From: Siniperca chuatsi
Taxonomy: Eukaryota; Chordata; Actinopteri; Centrarchiformes; Sinipercidae
DNA: 64,000 bases
NCBI RefSeq assembly: GCF_020085105.1
Contig: NC_058042.1
Span: 18,026,001 to 18,090,000, forward strand
Direction: 5' to 3'
How positions within the stretch are numbered: the stretch's first letter is position 1; each line of letters starts with the position of its first letter. Position numbers and translations under genes: made by a program. The notes under the pieces are model-generated. The model did not search any database. It was not told the origin of the DNA and saw only the letters and a list, made by a program, of their open reading frames with translations. This document shows, piece after piece, positions 1 through 36,400 of this stretch.

Positions 1-1969
1 ATATTGTTTGGGATGGTACCACAGTGACAACACAGAGGAAGTGCTGCCAACTTTCCTGTTTTTAACTTATTTCAGTTTATTTTATTTTTTAGGGTTAGGT
101 ATGACTCCTGGCTCTCAGTGCCACTCTCCAGGTATATGATCTCTACAAGGATTGATCTGATTGATCTAACTGTGCAGTATATTACATAAAGCCTCTTCAG
201 TTCACATCCCCCAATGAAAAAAGCCATTTTCACTGTTATGTTAGCCATTATTAACTTAAGTATATTATTTTCAAACTATTTTTATACTTTTAAATCTATT
301 TTAATTTTGCACACCAGTCATAAGCATGACCTGGCCAGCTACTGGGTCATAAAGCATATATAATTATATATAAATATAAAACCTGACCAGCTGTGAGTGC
401 AGAAAGACAGACACAATTGTACCAAGTGGCTGAGAGGACCATAATCACATATTATACCTTAAGTTCACCAATGTCAAACCACATACCTAAACATAACCAT
501 ACTACATGCCACTGAGTACTGTTGTTGTTCAAATGGGAAGTGGAGAGACTTGACATAACTCTGTGACAAATACAGGAAACCAAACCAGGAAATCAATACT
601 CTCAGTAGTCTATTTGAGGATGTCTGTGATTTTATACTGCTGCCAGCAGGGTGTCATTATGCTTTACTTGCTTGTAAAACTAATTGTTATTCCTACTTCC
701 TTATCCCTTTGCTGTTTGTCTACTCAGTGCTTTACTTTACTTTTTCATTTTTGAATATTTCATTACCATTGTTTTGCTTTGTTTATTTATTTACTGGAAG
801 TCCACATACATATTGTATTGTTTGTATCTTTTCCACAGTTTATTGTACTGTGTGTGTACTTATAACTAGAGTCAACTTTTTCTAATCACTAACTCTAATT
901 GTAACATAAACATAAAACAATTGTATACATAAAAGCAGAGTCATTAGCATTTGAAAGCACCACCTTTACTGTTCTACCACATGGTGCCCAACGACAGAAT
1001 CACTATCTTTAAAGCTTGCTGTGACAAAGAAAGGTGATACAGTGTAACAACAACTGTAAGATTCTTCCGATGACAAACTCACGTTGTGTGGCTGAAATTT
1101 ATTCAAACCCACAGACTTCTAAATTGTAGTGGAGATCCACAACTTTCCAAAGATACCAAACATGTCAAGGTGAATTAGGGGGAAATGTGCAATAAATGAT
1201 GCACAGTACACCTAGAATGTTGTAAAGGGGCAGCTATAATGTTAGTTACTTATTTAACATTCAATCATGATACAAAGACAGGATTGATTCCATCTGCATA
1301 TGGCCAAAAGCAACTTTTTGAGTTGTGTTGTCAAGTTGTGCACACAAAAGCAATCTTTTTAATGCAACTACTTGATCTTTCTTATTTTTTGTTACAATAA
1401 ATCTCACAGGAAAAGAATGAAATTAAAAATAAATCTGATGAAAAAAACTTAAAAGACCCTCCCCTGCTCTCCCCCCAAAATAGACTGAACTCCCTTAAGC
1501 AGAAAAAGAATAAATAAACAAATAAAACAATTAATGTGGAATTCACAGATTGCACATTTTGAGGTTAACCTCTTAGCTAATCTTTGAATGTATTCTATAG
1601 ATTTATATATTTAAATGTATATATCTATAGGATTGTAAACACGTCTTGCCATTTCCATACATATAAAACCTCACCACTATAAAAAAAAACCCACCTCGTG
1701 GTAAACCCGGAAGTCAGGATTTGCGTAATCAAGTAAACAACTTGCAAACTGATAAATGAAAACAGTCCTAAACAGCAGTTTAGTGCATATTTTCAGGCCA
1801 GTACCAGAGACATTTACAAAACAATGTTTTGTTGTCATTGTGTTAAAGTGAATGGTGGTTTAGATGCGATTTGTAGCTGGTTTTTAGAGGCCCTCGACCT
1901 ATGACTACAATTGTATACGGTTGGGTGGTGTTCAGGCTCTCTTGGCAACACCGGAAGGGAGGAGATCCT
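1..1969. other. AT-rich region upstream of adam10, no gene seen
   Basis: Only short, compositionally biased ORFs occur here and none resembles a known protein. The final few hundred bases are less AT-rich and probably hold the adam10 promoter, with no evident TATA box. In human the neighbour on this side is MINDY2, arranged head to head; no exon of it is visible. Confidence 0.6.
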
Positions 1970-2018
1970 GCCTGCCTATCTGTCTGTCTGTCTGTCTGTC
2001 TGCCTGCCTGTCTGTCTG
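1970..2018. repeat. (CTGT/CTGC)n microsatellite upstream of adam10
   Basis: A tandem tetranucleotide run, mostly TGTC with a few TGCC units, about 150 nt before the adam10 start codon and so in the promoter or 5' UTR region. Confidence 0.9.
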
Positions 2019-2060
2019 ACATCGGGTTGCTGGAGACAGGCAGAGCTGGCGGTGTTTGTG

Positions 2061-2075
2061 ATGGGAGCTAGCTAA
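2061..2075 (+). promoter_or_regulatory. Candidate short uORF in adam10 5' leader
   Basis: ATG GGA GCT AGC TAA, a four-codon upstream ORF ending 88 nt before the adam10 start. It counts only if the transcription start lies upstream of 2061, which I cannot show. The human ADAM10 5' UTR is known to repress translation. Confidence 0.35.
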
Positions 2076-2163
2076 CTAGGAAGGGCGACTCTACCTTTAA
2101 GTGAAAGAAAGCGGTATCGCTGGGTCGCTTAGTTAGTTTACTGGGTTTACAGGGACCTTCGAT

Positions 2164-26227
<24,064 letters not shown>

Positions 26228-26930
26228 GACACTGGTCTGCTCTTTGCCTTGGTTCTTCCTAGTGCCTACAGTGGGAGCACTTCACTCCAAAGAGTTACCT
26301 TTACCACATATTGCAAAATTCAAAGAACTTGCAACTGGATCGATTTCACTGGACAAAGCCTGAAGGTTTTTTTTGGGCCTAACAAACTCACTCAGCACCT
26401 CTGCTCTGAGAGCCAGATTAGCAGTGGTTCACACAGCTTTTATAGGAAATAAATAACTTTTCCAAGTAGGGACAGGAGGAGAACTTCACTTATCTCTGTT
26501 ATGTGGTCTTAATCTAATTATTTTCCCTATGAATGCTATGTTACCAGAATGGAGGAGAAAGAAGCAGCTATGTGTTCGCCTTCCTCTGTCCTCCATCTGT
26601 GCTACCCTTTTCTTTCCTTTTCTTCCTCTCTGAAGTGCTGCCATCATCAGCACAATAGTAACACTGCAAGTCACTTGGGTTTTTTGCTGCCAATCAAAAA
26701 CAGCATTAAGACGTTGAGTCGGAGGAAAACTCTTATTTTTTTGCCAATGTAATTAAATTGTTTTAAATCAAAGCACCATCAAAAATTTAAGCATTTTATT
26801 TCTAAAGCGTACATGTTCTTTTAGTGTGCAATTGTACAGATGTCGCAGTGGGTTTTTTTCCCTTTGATTCAAATGAAATTTTCTGTATGATTTAAGATTA
26901 TTTACTGTTTTGATTCACTTTCTCAGGATT

Positions 26931-26936
26931 AATAAA
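26931..26936 (+). terminator. adam10 proximal polyadenylation signal AATAAA
   Basis: Canonical hexamer about 700 nt after the adam10 stop. A second AATAAA at 28463-28468 could end a longer 3' UTR, as mammalian ADAM10 has a long one. Confidence 0.55.
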
Positions 26937-26959
26937 ACAACAGCAAACAAGTGTAGTGA

Positions 26960-28690
26960 GCGGAAAAGATGGCTGCATGTGTATTTCAAGGTAAAGTCCC
27001 TCCTGGCTGAAACCTGTACAGAAAGGTTCACGTTAGCTGCAGTGGGATGTAGAGGATGGGTTGTATGAAAAGAATGTAGATAAATGAGCTTAATAAGATT
27101 ATAGTGTCATCTGTTAACAGATGGATAGCTGTGGAGGGGAGATAGATTATCTGGATATGTTTATTTCCTGATGTGATATGGTTTTGCAGCTGCGTTTACA
27201 TAAAGGTATAGTCTGGGGCTGAAATAAATGGTGAGAGAATAGCTTTTTATCAACCTGATTGTATCACACTTTTATTCTGTCATAGCTGTCACACCCTAAC
27301 CTGTTGCTTTGGCACTGATTTGGGACAAATTTGTGAAATGACCACTTTGTGCTACAGATGTGTGTGTCTTTACATTCAGGATGAATGATATGTATGATAA
27401 TCATAGAAAATGTAAGTGATGATTGATTTACAACTATAACAGCCAACACATGAAAATGTTCATAGTATAATCCACTGTTTCAGATTTTTGGAGAGATTAT
27501 AATTGGTATTTACTTCCTATAATATATTATTATTGCCCAGCTTGACTTGAGTTTTCAGTTGTCTTCCACCAGATTCAATTTAAGTCAACTTCACTGACAG
27601 ATGGATGAGAGTGCAGAATACTCTGAGTTGAGTTAAAGGCAGAATATATAAAAAAAATATTTATATATATGTATAGTTTCGTAAAATTATTTGAGGGGGA
27701 AACAACTTGGTGGAGAAAATACTTTTTTTTTCTTACCCTTGCAAAACAGCAGCAGCTCAGCATTGCTTTCTGTGCAAGGTGTAAGGATGTCACATTATCA
27801 GATAGATTCTATGCAGAGTATCACAGAGCTCAACAGTTAGCCTCTTCACAGAGAAATGCCTTCAATGTTTTCTCCTAAATGCGTACATGGAAAATTCTAT
27901 TGTGTTGTCATAACAAAATAGTTGCTCATGTTGATGTGCTACAGCAAAGTTTCTGAACAGACAAAAATGTAATCCTCTGTGGCTTCTTATACTGATTTTG
28001 TTTGTCTTTTTGGTGCTACTGGTAGTGCTTTTACTTGGGTCAGTGCTTAAAAGTATATTTTTCATTATCTGGCTAATTTTAAAGCTTTGTGTGTCTGTGT
28101 GTGTGTGAGCTTTGCTGAATCATCCTTATTTTTTTGTTGATATGGTAAAATGTGGACAATTCTGGGGGTTGAGGGATAATAATACTCTCTGGGAATTTAT
28201 TCTTTCTTTCACATGTGTTGCAATGATGTTGAGAAAATGTGCACTGAAGTGTAAGTAGTATACAGAGAATCCAAAATGGTATAGATTCAGTACTACTGTC
28301 TGATTTTAATGTGTCCTGTGTTTTATACAGTGTCTTCCATTGTGTTTTTGTTTTATTTACTTTTTTTCCTGTTTTCCATTCTGCTTACTTTTTAAAATTT
28401 CAAGAAATTTGCAAAGGTGTTGTGCAAAAATATAATTTCTTTTGAACTACTTGAAATGCATTAATAAACCAGAATTGATCAAATCTTTGTTTTCAGTATT
28501 TGTTACTAATAGCAAAAGGTAGTATTATGATTCTTCAACAGGTTTGAGTGCATCTTACACTGTTTGTGTTAAGTTATTTTTCATTACACATGAACGTGAA
28601 TACATCCAGGGCAGTGATGATGATGATATCTCAGATGTTGGAGCTGCTCGACAGGACAGGATTCAATTGCCACGATGGTCTGACATGAGC
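26960..28690. other. AT-rich stretch after adam10, possible long 3' UTR
   Basis: No coding sequence was recognised. A distal AATAAA at 28463-28468 makes an extended adam10 3' UTR possible. Otherwise it is intergenic DNA. Confidence 0.4.
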
Positions 28691-28696
28691 TGGTGT

Positions 28697-29095
28697 TTAA
28701 AGGGACAGTTCATCCCAAAATAATAAAAAAAAATCCTTCCTTTAGTACTATTTATCCATCTAGACTGTTTTAATGGGAGTTGCAGTTTTGGAGATATCAG
28801 CCATAGAGATGTCTGCATTTTTTTATATAATGGGACTATAAGGCACTCGGCTTGTGGTGCTCAAAGCGGCAAAACAATACATTTGAAAAAAATCAACAGC
28901 AACGTCTCTTTCCAGAAATCATGACCCGGTTACTCACAACAAATCTGTGGATTATCTTGAGAAATGCAGACATCTGGAGGCCGATATATCCAAAACTGGG
29001 CAACTCACACCAAAACAATCTAGATGGGTAAGTAGCTCTTCAGGTATTTTAGGTATAACAGGTATTCTTGATTTGGGGGTGAACTGTCCTCTTAA
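28697..29095. mobile_element. TTAA-flanked MITE (piggyBac-like)
   Basis: About 400 bp with terminal inverted repeats: left AAAGGGACAGTTCATCCCAA, right (reversed) AGAGGACAGTTCACCCCCAA. Both ends sit at TTAA (28697-28700 and 29092-29095), the target of piggyBac-type elements. The terminus resembles TTAA-inserting MITEs known in zebrafish. No transposase is present. Confidence 0.85.
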
Positions 29096-29279
29096 TGTTC
29101 CAGCTTTACTCATGGCTCTCTGTGATTAAACCTGCTTTTGATTTTACTGCCTTCCATTTTAGCCATCTGCCCTCTGGAGTCACCACCTGCTAAATACTTG
29201 CCTCTATTTGAGGCTTTCTGCCTGATTGCATATTATTTTTATCGTACATTAAGACTCACTGTTTCCACACTATAGTAAG

Positions 29280-29640
29280 TTACCAGTGTCAGCTTGGACC
29301 ACTCTTGTTCTCTCTCTACATGTTACCCCTGGGGCATGTCATCTGCAGGTACAATGTGAGCTTCCTACACAGATGACACTAAATTGTATCTCTCTTTTAA
29401 CCCCAATGTTTTTTTCTCAAATTAATACACTCAACAACTGCTTCTGTGACCTCAAATGCTGGATGGCCCAGAACTTCCTGCAGCTAAATATCGATAAGAC
29501 CAAGGTAATTGTCATTGGCCCTGGCGCAGTTAACACTTACACTTCAAAACATCTGGGCTCTCTGTCCCAAAATATAGTCCAAAACTGCAAAAATCTTGGT
29601 GTCATCCTGATAACAACCTTAGCTTCATTCTTGTTTTCTG
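29280..29640 (+). mobile_element. Degenerate LINE reverse-transcriptase fragment
   Basis: Translation gives pieces of a non-LTR reverse transcriptase across frames: SVLGPLLFSLYMLPLG, then a broken aspartate box near DDTKLYLS, then CDLKCWMAQNFLQLNIDKTK and NLGVIL. These match L2/CR1/Rex-type fish LINEs. Frameshifts and stops mark it as dead. It lies between the adam10 and lipc 3' ends. Confidence 0.8.
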
Positions 29641-30050
29641 CAGCTCAGGAGAATCTCCAAGAAAAACTAAACAACACAGACCACAAAACAGAATAGAAAA
29701 AAAACCAGAGGGAATATTTATTGCTCTGGTTTGAGTTTGATTAACATATATTTATATGATGTTATTGGCAGGAGTAAAGTAGGTTTTTAAATGATGAGAT
29801 TGATCATTTTACATCGGATAGTCAACAGCCATAAAAAGATTACATCCTTTGGAATTAACGTCATTAAATGTCTGACTTTGTGTTCACTGCCTGGTTAATA
29901 TTTGAATTGGCAAACGATCATCCGTTTGTACCCCTGAATGACATTTGTCTGCAGACAGAAATGTAGATCTGGGCTGGTTCTTAAAACTACATTGTGAGGT
30001 TCTGGTGAGAAAACAAAGTGTCTGGTATAAAGATCACATGCAATACTTAG

Positions 30051-30056
30051 TTTATT
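30051..30056 (-). terminator. lipc candidate polyadenylation signal
   Basis: AATAAA on the minus strand, about 285 nt past the lipc stop codon. Confidence 0.5.
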
Positions 30057-30340
30057 AATCATTTGATCACATAATCAAACTTAAACATGTTCCTGTAAAT
30101 TGTAAACACAGTTTACAATAGTAAACTAGCCTCAGCTTCCCAGGGTTCAATTCTCCTATTAAACTTTAACACTATTTGTTCAGTGCCACATCTTTCATAC
30201 AATTAATACTTTCTAATTTACTCCCTAAATCTGCACCGCCTCACTTTGAGGAGTTCACAAAATTTCATCCAGTTGTGAAATTGCCGGTCACCCATCAGAG
30301 ATCTTCAGTCTGTTGAACATATTAAGGGACCCACCCAAGT

Positions 30341-30458
30341 CTATTGGTTGTGCTTCCTTCTGTGCTGTTTTGGTGTGTCTTTTTTACAGCGCACAAACAC
30401 TTTATCCTGCCACACTTCAACATGTTGTCCGTCATTTGTCATGACACAAAAAGATGTC
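30341..30458 (-). CDS. lipc: lipc exon 9 (C-terminus)
   Basis: A short terminal exon, too small to stand out as an ORF. After the acceptor TTCTAG it reads [20 protein letters not shown] and [18 protein letters not shown] then TAG. The human counterpart is MTFCSEN to FVKCEIKSKTSKRKIR. The phase (2 to 2) fits exon 8 exactly. Confidence 0.92.
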
Positions 30459-33400
30459 CTAGAAAACAGAAACAATGTTGTTGACATGGTCTGGTTAAAC
30501 AGAAAGTGAAGTGTAGCAGAGAGTGGTCAGTCCATGATGATAAATGATTCAAATTCTGTGTGTGGGAAACAATCCACTAGGTGGCATTAAAAGTCTGCGA
30601 TAGTATAGATGTTGAAGGTTTTTCTGCTGTCAAGAGCGGGACACTGCAAGATGTTATTGTATCTTTTAAAACAAGTACATTTATTCTTTATTGAATGTTT
30701 ATTGTTGTATACATAAACTGACATACTTACAATAATTAGTAGGATTTATAACATAACTTACTAAGTCATTGGCAGGGGCAATACATACATTGGTAGATTT
30801 ACTCATCTACTGTACTTAAGTACAGTTTTGAGATACTTGTACTTGACTATTTCCATTTTATGGTACTCAATACTTCTGCTCCACTACATCTCATAGTAGT
30901 AATATAGTAATTTTCATTACACTGCATTTATGGAAAAAGATGGTTAAAATGTTGCCTATATCTTTGGTGTTTCTATTATCTGTAAGTCACTTGACTAATT
31001 GTATGAAAAGAAACTGGAAAGACCTCATATACCACCCCAATTAGGCCAAGTAGGCCAACATTTGGGAAATAAAGCATGGTATGTTGTGTGATGAAGAATT
31101 GTGTGATGTTTTTTAATTTTGATGAACTTGTGTCTCAGCTCACACTCATCTGCGCTTTGCTGTGTGTGCATTCTCAAAAAAGAAACATAGATTAAACTAT
31201 CAACAGTATATTTATGTATTATATTTATATTATTTACCAGCTACAACATTAAAATGCTGCTTACATCTTAATGCAGCAGTAATAATGATCCAGTACTGAA
31301 ATATATATAATAATATACAGTAAAAATCTGAAAGGAGCCATGTCTGCATTAAGGGTACTTTTATTTTTTATACTTTTATACTGTATTATTTTTTGTTGAT
31401 AATACTTCTGAACTTGTACAATTTTGAATGTAGTATGTAATGAACTTTTACTTGTAATGGGGTATTTTAACATTGAGGTATTGCTACTTGAGAACATCTG
31501 AATACTTCCACCACCACTGCTGCCTTGTAACATAGAGCTGTACCTCTCCTGCGTCTCGCCTGCTTTGACGCTGATCTTGCCCACAGTCAGCAGTGGTTTT
31601 CTCATTCGGCTGCCCCAGGGAATGATGGTCTGCACCCGGTTCCACATGTTCTTCCACAGAGCCGATCCCTCCCAGTGCAATTTGAGCAACATCAGATCCC
31701 CTAAGTCTCTGTCCAGGGTGATCAGGAAGGTGAAGGTCTTATTACCCGAAATCGTTTCAGTGCTGTTTAAAAAGGAAGACACAAAAACAAACAGCCAAAG
31801 TTAGATTATTACATCTGGGGACATCCTGCAACAGGCACATTTCTTTATTACAAAGCGAAGACGAAGCAATACAGCACATGAGATTTCCTCTAAGGCCAAG
31901 GCTCTTTGATACACAGGACATGAAGGATAGCACAGTTGTCAGGGAATAGTGTCTTGAGTAAATTATTTACTCCATCATCCCCATTTATAGTTCTCTTTCA
32001 TGCAGCAGCTCCAGTTGTTTCCATGTGTGTCAGCTGCTCTCCTTAACTTGCCTTCAGTCTTTATAGGGTTGAGAGCCCAGCTGCATATTGCATGTGTCAA
32101 AGACTGAGTACAGTGAGCATAGATGTGATGTAATGCAGGCCTGATGGGAGGTGGTACAGTACTCACACAGTGATGGGGAGGTCTCCACTCTCCTCCTTTG
32201 TTCCAGAGAGGGAGATGGTGAGAGTGGGCTTGATCCTCTCCATCTGGTTGACAAACTGGATCCTGAACTGGTAATGATAGACTGCAGAGAGAGAGAACCA
32301 GAAACGAAGAAGAGATGAAGATAGAAAAGCCATCCAACTCAGAGTTTGTTCCATTTGTTCCTACTAAAGATGTAAATCGCATCACAAATAGTTACATTTA
32401 AAAAAAAAAGGCTCTAATTTTCCTGAAATAGCTTGGCACTGTAGTTTTTAGTGAACATTACATATTATAGTTGTTGGGAACTATTTTTAGTGGCAGATTA
32501 ATAAACATTTGGTGCTCTAGTGACTATTGCAGCAGGACAGTACATGAGGGATTGACTCAAACTAAACTATCACCTTGTGCATCCATCTCAGATGATCAGT
32601 CTAGACTGTATATATTTGTAGAATTATTGAATTTCAAAGAAAGACATGTAGCACTGGTTTATAAACTGAGTATATAATGACTAGAGACATATTAATGTAT
32701 CTTAAGGTCTTTTGGTTAAAATGATAAGGACATCTACATACGTTTGTAAGGCATCCGAGAGCGTGTTTTCAGGTAGAGCCTCTTGCTGGTGCCACTGCGA
32801 ACCTTCTTGATATTGTAGCCCAGTGTGTTGCAGCGATTCTTCCGACAGTCCAGACAGACACCTCTGTCAAAAGCGCTTTTGTCACTGCACCTGTAGGCTA
32901 TGCTCTGCTTGTCTTTATTCAGCACAGAGTCAATTAATAGATGGACGGACCGCTCATGAGCACATTTCACTGTCTGCTCAAAACCTATGGATGGAAACAG
33001 AAATATGGTGGAAATTTAATACGCGAGATATTGAACAACCTTAATCTGAGTTTCAACAGCTAATTTCCACACAACATATTCTCCTGTGGATTGAGAGGTT
33101 ATGGAGTACCTTAATCATAGTGTCTGACCATTATTTGTGGATTGACTTCATTATCACTAAAGCCTGACATCTAACAGACTGTCCTTCTGTCACATCTCCT
33201 AAAAGCATCTCATTATGTGTGATACTGGTCTGATCTGAAGGCCTTTTCTCTGAGTAGACTCTTGTAGCCTGGAGGGAGCTCAGCTCAGAGGGATGGACAG
33301 AGCAGAGGAAGGCACATGTTGCTAATTAACTCCTGAGGATGACAGATGCTTTAATGTGGCTCTCACTGTCATAGTCTGTGGATGTGTTTTGGATTGAGAA

Positions 33401-36400
33401 GCACCATAAATCCCAGAGCCACTTGTGTTAGACTGGAAGGAATTAAATTCTGCCTGAAGACAGAACGAAAAACTGTCAACAAGCAAAAGATGAATTGGTG
33501 CCCAAGATATTCCTTCTAAACCAGTGTTTTGAGGTGGCAAGGCCAATTAAGAAAAAAAATGTTATGATAGAGCAACGGAAGAGGCAAACCAGTAAGCGGT
33601 TAAGCAGCAGACCACACTGCTCTGATTGGAGTTGTGCATTTTCTCCTCAGATGCAGGGTTGTAAATGGCACACAGGGGTACCAGAAAGCTGAATGGCATG
33701 TCTGTTCAGGCAGGGAAAAGACTGACTCCTAAACAAGAACTCCCTTCAATCTCACAAAGAATATCCAGAATCCAGACCTTAAAAAACACAAAATGAACTT
33801 TGGTATCCCTGAGAAGTAACTGTAATGGTCTGCGGTTTGGATTAGTTTAGGACTATTTGTTTTACTATTTTGTTGTAGAAATGTTAAAATATCTCATCAA
33901 AATCTTTGTTTTTGTTGTTTGTTAAGAGGGTTTGATGAAATCACTGAAACCTAAATGCCTTTCTCGCAATCTTCAAATATTCCACTCTTGTACTTTCTAA
34001 AGCCAGAACTGTAACAGTGGAAGACAATATAGATTAGTCAATTATGAGATCTACTGGCTTGCCAGGAAATGTTTGAGGATTTTCATGGTTCCCATAGGTT
34101 GAATCCTGATGTTTTCAGTACCTGTGGACCTTTCTAATGCCATCATCGTGCTAAAAAATTGTCAGCTTTGTACTAAAGATATTGCAAAACTAATGGCTGA
34201 CTATCCATGAGACACCCTGACCTTTTTATAGCACCACCATGAGGCCAAATCTTTCAATTTGTACACAAGAAATATCAAAACCAATAAATAGAACACTATA
34301 AACTTCTCTGAGCATGTTCATGGTCCCCAGAGGATACACATTTTTGTTTTTACATATTCTAGGATCTTTCCTCCAGCCTCAGCACAAATCTAACATTTTT
34401 AGCCGCACTACTGCACTAAAAAGAGCAGGATGTTCTTTCTGTCCAACACTTTGGTATTGGGGTGTAATAAACATTACAGCCTCTGGGAGCCACTTGCAGA
34501 GCTTTAGATTTTATGGTCCCCAGAGGAACATATTATCTAGTAAATACATACTGTATATTTTTTGTCATAATTTTCTAATGTGTTGCAGTGTGTTCTTTAT
34601 CGTACCGAGGAGCCCGTACTGGGCTATGTGCTCGTAAATGTTATGCAGGTCACATCCTGGTTGGAAGTCTCCTCCGTTGGGGTAAAAGTCATAATGTGCC
34701 ACAGCTTGCTTGATGCCCACACTGAGGCCCATACGTTCATGGGTGAAGGTGTGAATGGCATCCACAAATTCAGCATCATCAGGAGACAGTCTGTCTGTGG
34801 GAGACATGCCTTCAAACAGTGGCCCCGCTGGATCGAGACCTGGACAGATACAATGAGCAATCGAGAACGAATTTGTTACAGAACACAGAATATATAAGTT
34901 CACTATCCAAAATGTCCTTTTGCATATTACATTTGTTTTGGCCAGTGAATTTATAAGCACATTACCCTAATCCGGTAGAAAAACTCACCAGTAATTCTTC
35001 CAATCTTCTCCGAACCTTCCAGGTAGCTTCCAGCAAATCCAGCGCTGTGAGCTCCAAGGCTATAGCCAATCAAATGAGCCTTTCTAACTGGGTACTGGTA
35101 GTGTACCTGTTGGAGTTTATGACAGGTACATAATTTAAGAAGACCTTTGACAACTTAAATCTGGTACATGCCTGGTGTTTTAAGCTGCCTCTTAAAAAAT
35201 GCACTAAAATGCACTAATTTAACAGATTTTACTTCAGTGCATACATGATATTGGCTCTGAAAATCAAGTGGCCTTCAGTAGAGTAACTTCCCCTGACCTG
35301 AAGTGACTGCAGCAGGTGAGCTATGTCTTTTCCAACAGTGCGGGTGTTCTGTGCAGCTGTGGGGTAGTGCTGGTGAGCCAGGGACAGCCAGTCGGTAATC
35401 ACCACGTTGACGTCTATTAGATTTGTCTTCAGGGTTGTGGCTAACCTGAGCACCCAGCTCTCCATCATACCATCCATCTTAGGAAAAACAATACCAATTG
35501 TTAGAAATATGTTTGAAATGGCCAGAATAAACGTAAACTGAACACAATGGTGTGAAAGAAAGTTAAGATATTGATGCGTAACTGATCTCAGATTTAAATG
35601 AGTCTCTGCAGCCATTTCAGAAAGTCTCTGCATGTTTACTTTATGTTTTGTTATTTCAGCATATCTCTAGGTTTTGAACATGATTTAACATCTGACACTA
35701 TGCCAGCAGCAATTCCTCCATAATGGTCCAAGTTCCATGTTTTGTATCCAGTGGTTCAAGTCAGTGAAGTGGAAGAAAAGTTGACCTTACCGACCACCCG
35801 TGAGTGATTATGATGAGGGGATTACTGCTGTTGAAGCCACAGGAGGTGAGAGTGTGCAGCTGCAGAGGGTCCAGTGTGCAGTTGTCCTCACCTTCTCTAA
35901 ACAGCCTGAAGGCTGAACTGCTGACATACTGCTCTTTCACCTTCAGGACTCCCCTCTGCTCTGTGTCTGCTACACCTCGGAAATCAAACAACAGTGGAGT
36001 TATCTGTTTGTTCTTCATGATTACTCTGCATATTAGAACATGCTGCGCTACTGGATGTGTTTACTTTGAGGTGAATAATTACAAATAAAGCATGGGAATT
36101 CACTTTAATTGTCCACTCGAGAGCAGAAGAAATGTTTTAATTCATGTATTGATACGATTATCTGAGAGGTAACACTTTATTTGTATAGTCCTCCTACAGA
36201 TAGGTTATAGAGTATTTGTAACATGTCAACGGTTTCGCTTTGGCTGTAGATTTTCAATAAAGTATATGTGACAATTCATGAATACCCTAACTAAGATGTT
36301 TTTTGTGCCTAAACCTAACCAAACCTTAACCACAATGGTGTAATATCAGAAAACGGTTTCATTTGTGAAACAGTTGTTGAGTCTCAACTAATAAGCTGTT

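Noticed and set aside
1-2100. Possible exon of a left-hand neighbour such as mindy2
   Set aside because: No coding match on either strand; any such gene lies outside the window.
31261-31782. 173-codon minus-strand ORF covering lipc exon 8 as a full coding unit
   Set aside because: Only the part corresponding to 31544-31762 matches lipase. Beyond the donor at 31543 it reads through intron and repeat; exon 9 at 30341-30458 supplies the conserved C-terminus.
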